Shown here piece by piece: positions 32,918 through 34,989 of a stretch of DNA of 34,989 nucleotides. The notes beneath the pieces were generated by a model. It was not told the DNA's origin and did not search any database. It saw nothing but the letters and a program-made list of their open reading frames with translations. Source of the DNA: Spirochaetales bacterium. Lineage in GTDB: Bacteria > Spirochaetota > Spirochaetia > Sphaerochaetales > Sphaerochaetaceae. The first letter of the stretch is position 1. Each line of letters begins with the position of its first letter. The translations under genes were made by a program, and so were the position numbers. The stretch spans positions 1-34,989 of the forward strand of contig JALFYG010000216.1 in NCBI GenBank assembly GCA_022784805.1, written 5' to 3'.

Positions 32918-33438
32918 GAATAGCAATATCAAGTAAAAGCGGATGTGGCAACACCACGGTTTCTACTCTTCTTTCCCAGAGACTTGGCTATCCTATGGTT
33001 AACTTTACATTCCGTCAGATGGCACAGGAGAGAGGCGTAGACTTCTGGGCATTCTGTCGTATGGCTGAAGACGACTATGAAATAGACAAGGAACTAGACA
33101 GACGCCAGGTTGAGATGGCTATGGAAAAGAGGGATTGTATCCTTGCGTCCCGTTTGGCTATCTGGATGCTGAAGGAAGCTGACTTGAAGGTATATCTTAC
33201 AGCTACAGCTGAAACAAGAGCCAAGAGAGTCTTCAACAGGGAAGGCGGCAGCCTTGAAGAGAGATACAAGGAGACCGTAAGAAGGGACGAGAACGATACT
33301 AACCGTTATAGGATCATCTACGGTATCGACAACAGTAAGCCTGAAGAGTGTTCTGACCTTATCATCGCCACTGATGATAAGACTCCAGAGGAGATTGTAT
33401 CCCTCATTATTGAGGAAGTAGAGAAGAGATCTAAATAA
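32914..33438 (+). CDS. Cytidylate kinase-like protein
   Basis: A 174-residue P-loop kinase: the P-loop region is SSKSGCGNTTVSTLL and the lid has EERYKETVRRDENDTNRYRIIYG. This pattern is of the short archaeal-type cytidylate kinase family (Cmk-like). It phosphorylates CMP or a related nucleotide. It replaces GKS with GNT in the P-loop (Gly-Asn-Thr after Cys-Gly), as seen in this subfamily. It overlaps yicC by four bases. Confidence 0.82.
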   Translation: MRIAISSKSGCGNTTVSTLLSQRLGYPMVNFTFRQMAQERGVDFWAFCRMAEDDYEIDKELDRRQVEMAMEKRDCILASRLAIWMLKEADLKVYLTATAETRAKRVFNREGGSLEERYKETVRRDENDTNRYRIIYGIDNSKPEECSDLIIATDDKTPEEIVSLIIEEVEKRSK

Positions 33439-33531
33439 TAGGTTTCCTACCTGAAGAATAATGCTTATTATTTCTTTGTACTTCTTTCAGTAATTATTAC
33501 TCTCTTGAGTAAAAACAATTACATATGGTTG

Positions 33532-33560
33532 TTGATTGAAAGGGGAGTTTTACATAGAAT
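33532..33560 (+). promoter_or_regulatory. Promoter of rpoZ-miaA
   Basis: TTGATT (33532-33537) and TAGAAT (33555-33560) with a 17-base spacer, giving a leader of about 30 bases. A second TATAAT at 33574-33579 lies too close to the ribosome site to be used well. Confidence 0.5.
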
Positions 33561-33596
33561 AGTAAAGCTTACATATAATGATAAGGAGATTTGGCT

Positions 33597-33800
33597 TTGA
33601 ACATTCCACTTGATAAACTTATCGACAATGAAACCAACGTATACGAGATGACTTGTGTCGCCATTAAGGAGGCCAACATCTACAGTGCAACAGATAAGAA
33701 GAAGGAAATCGAAAGAAATGGAGACAAGGTTGTTTCCGTAGTTCTTTCCCGTGCCCTTAACGGCGAAATTGAATACGACGTTGAGAAGGAAGACCTCTAA
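33597..33800 (+). CDS. rpoZ: RNA polymerase omega subunit
   Basis: A 67-residue protein beginning MNIPLDKLIDNETNVYEMTCVAIKEAN, fitting the omega fold (short N-terminal helix with a conserved N-x-YE motif, then helices). GGAG at 33585-33588 lies 8 bases before TTG 33597; a TTG at 33591 is too close to the site. It stabilises the polymerase core. Position just before miaA agrees with spirochaete gene order. Sequence similarity is weak, as usual for omega. Confidence 0.75.
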   Translation: MNIPLDKLIDNETNVYEMTCVAIKEANIYSATDKKKEIERNGDKVVSVVLSRALNGEIEYDVEKEDL

Positions 33801-34716
33801 AGATAAGGCTGTGGTGGTCTTCGGCCCCACAGCTGTAGGTAAGACTGCTCTTACAGAAGAACTCTTCTCTTCAGGCTTTGAAATTATCAACGCTGATAGC
33901 GTTCAGGTCTATAAGTATCTTGATATAGCATCTGCCAAGCCTGAAAAAGAGCTGATGGAGAAAATACCTCATCATTTAGTTGATATCAGATTCCCCTGGG
34001 AGCAATATACCTCGGGGGATTTCTGTAATGATGCGGAGTCTCTCATCAAAGAAATAAATGAAAGAGGAAAGATTCCTCTTATTACCGGTGGAACCGCTTA
34101 CTATTTCAAAGAGCTGCTGTATGGTCCATCCACCACACCTGTTTCAAATCCAATGACAAGGGAAGAGATACAAAGAGAGATCGATGAGATAGGTCTCGAC
34201 AAGGCTTATGAAAAGCTATATTCCCTTGATCCAGTTGCCGCTGAGAAGATTAATAGAAACGACCGCTATCGTATCTCAAGGGCACTGGAAGTAATAAAGG
34301 ATTCAAATCGCCCTCTCTCTTCTTTCTCTGTTTCTGATAGCGTCAGGGATGATATAGACTTTGTGATTATCGGTCTCAAACGAGATAAATCCATATTGGA
34401 CGAGAGAATCAAGCAGAGAGTAGACATTATGTTTGACATGGGAGCAATAGAAGAGATGAAGAAACTTCTCTCTATGGGCGCTTCTCTATCTTGGCCTGGA
34501 ATGCAAGGGATAGGGTACAGAGAGTGGTTTGATGCCTTGGAGAGCGGAGAGTGCTCTGTATCAATTATAAAGGATATGATCGTAAGATCATCAATCAAGT
34601 ATGCTAAGCGCCAAATGACTTTCTTCTCATCATTCAAAGAAACAAAATGGTTCTCTCCTTTGGAAATAGAAGAAATCAAGAATTATCTTATTGATAACAA
34701 CATTGATATCGCTTGA
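33781..34716 (+). CDS. miaA: tRNA dimethylallyltransferase
   Basis: MiaA transfers the dimethylallyl group to A37 of tRNAs reading UNN codons. Clear motifs are the P-loop GPTAVGKTALTEEL, DSVQVYKYLDIASAKP, GGTAYYFKELLYG, NRNDRYRISRALEV and GMQGIGYREWFDALE. With start TTG 33781 it has about 311 residues, the usual size. No ATG exists nearby; GTG 33811 or GTG 33751 are alternatives, so the start is uncertain. The 5' end overlaps the end of rpoZ, implying coupled translation. Confidence 0.88.
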   Translation: MRRKTSKDKAVVVFGPTAVGKTALTEELFSSGFEIINADSVQVYKYLDIASAKPEKELMEKIPHHLVDIRFPWEQYTSGDFCNDAESLIKEINERGKIPLITGGTAYYFKELLYGPSTTPVSNPMTREEIQREIDEIGLDKAYEKLYSLDPVAAEKINRNDRYRISRALEVIKDSNRPLSSFSVSDSVRDDIDFVIIGLKRDKSILDERIKQRVDIMFDMGAIEEMKKLLSMGASLSWPGMQGIGYREWFDALESGECSVSIIKDMIVRSSIKYAKRQMTFFSSFKETKWFSPLEIEEIKNYLIDNNIDIA

Positions 34717-34824
34717 AGCTGAGATCAGAAACAAAGTCTTTTTTACAGTATCTTTTGGTTTTTTAGCTCTATTTATAGTCTCAGAAAACACCACTAAATT
34801 ACGATCTTAAAAATGAAGTGCAGG

Positions 34825-34848
34825 CAGGTTTATAGAACCTGTTTATGA
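34825..34848 (+). terminator. Weak terminator candidate after miaA
   Basis: CAGGTT (34825-34830) pairs with AACCTG (34836-34841) around a TATAG loop, followed by TTTATG. Short stem and poor T tract. Confidence 0.3.
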
Positions 34849-34937
34849 AAAATTCTTGAAAAAAGTGAAAAAGTGTCCTCTTTTGCCCCTGTTTGGCACC
34901 TTTTTTTATTGTTATGGTTTTAATGGAGGATAAAATC

Positions 34938-34989
34938 ATGAATAACAATGAAAATGTAACAATCAAAATCAAGACATCAATAAATGACC
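34938..34989 (+). CDS. Start of an unknown gene, truncated by the window end
   Basis: ATG at 34938 after a strong AATGGAGGATAAAATC ribosome site; 17 codons are visible (MNNNENVTIKIKTSIND). Nothing more can be said. T-rich sequence just upstream suggests a promoter region, but no clear boxes were found. Confidence 0.6.
   Translation, partial: MNNNENVTIKIKTSIND

Noticed and set aside
34888..34925. TGGCAC resembling a sigma-54 -24 box
   Set aside because: The -12 GC element is absent at the required spacing.

Overview
The window comes from a diderm, AT-rich bacterium, most likely a gut spirochaete of the Sphaerochaetaceae/Treponemataceae type. This rests on the many lipoproteins and outer-membrane barrel-like proteins, the YicC / cytidylate kinase-like / omega / MiaA block, and a 54-residue zinc-ribbon protein of a kind I associate with spirochaetes. 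The taxonomic call is inference; no rRNA or tRNA gene was seen.

Layout. 1-2901: amino-sugar and nucleotide-sugar genes on the plus strand (a left-truncated GlmU-like acyltransferase, glmM, galE). 2945-4363: a CcdA membrane domain joined to a thioredoxin by a long acidic linker. 4364-5222: a 25-residue hydrophobic peptide gene with its own strong ribosome binding site and terminator, then a decayed gene. 5223-6252: an esterase and an unknown gene. 6481-15636: an array of paralogous lipoproteins and small barrel proteins, including a lipoprotein with a caspase fold. At least three, probably four, of its transcription units are preceded by the same TGTCA-type direct repeat. 15941-17104: nagA. 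17189-21267: an operon of four outer-membrane-like proteins and a YhcH-family sugar protein. 21602-24239: a defence-like operon of an AAA15/RloA-type ATPase, a frameshifted RloB-family gene and a Panacea/SocA-domain gene. It has a palindromic operator in front and a decayed fragment of a second ATPase copy behind. 24606-27660 (minus strand): two paralogous FKBP-type proteins flanking mscL. 27792-28922: a purine nucleoside/MTA phosphorylase, a small gene and a MarR remnant. 29080-30477: an ATPase with a nuclease-like C-terminus on a probably leaderless transcript. 30659-34716: a hypothetical protein, the zinc-ribbon protein, yicC, a cytidylate kinase-like gene, rpoZ and miaA. A new gene starts at 34938 and runs off the window.

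How the parts fit. GlmM, the GlmU-like protein, NagA and the YhcH-family protein point to amino-sugar metabolism and cell-wall precursor supply. The central 15 kb is devoted to the cell surface: exported barrels and lipoproteins with Ig/PKD-like repeats, apparently grown by module duplication under a shared regulatory element. The most system-like loci are the ATPase/RloB/Panacea operon, read here as a candidate anti-phage or toxin-antitoxin cassette, and the caspase-lipoprotein surface array.
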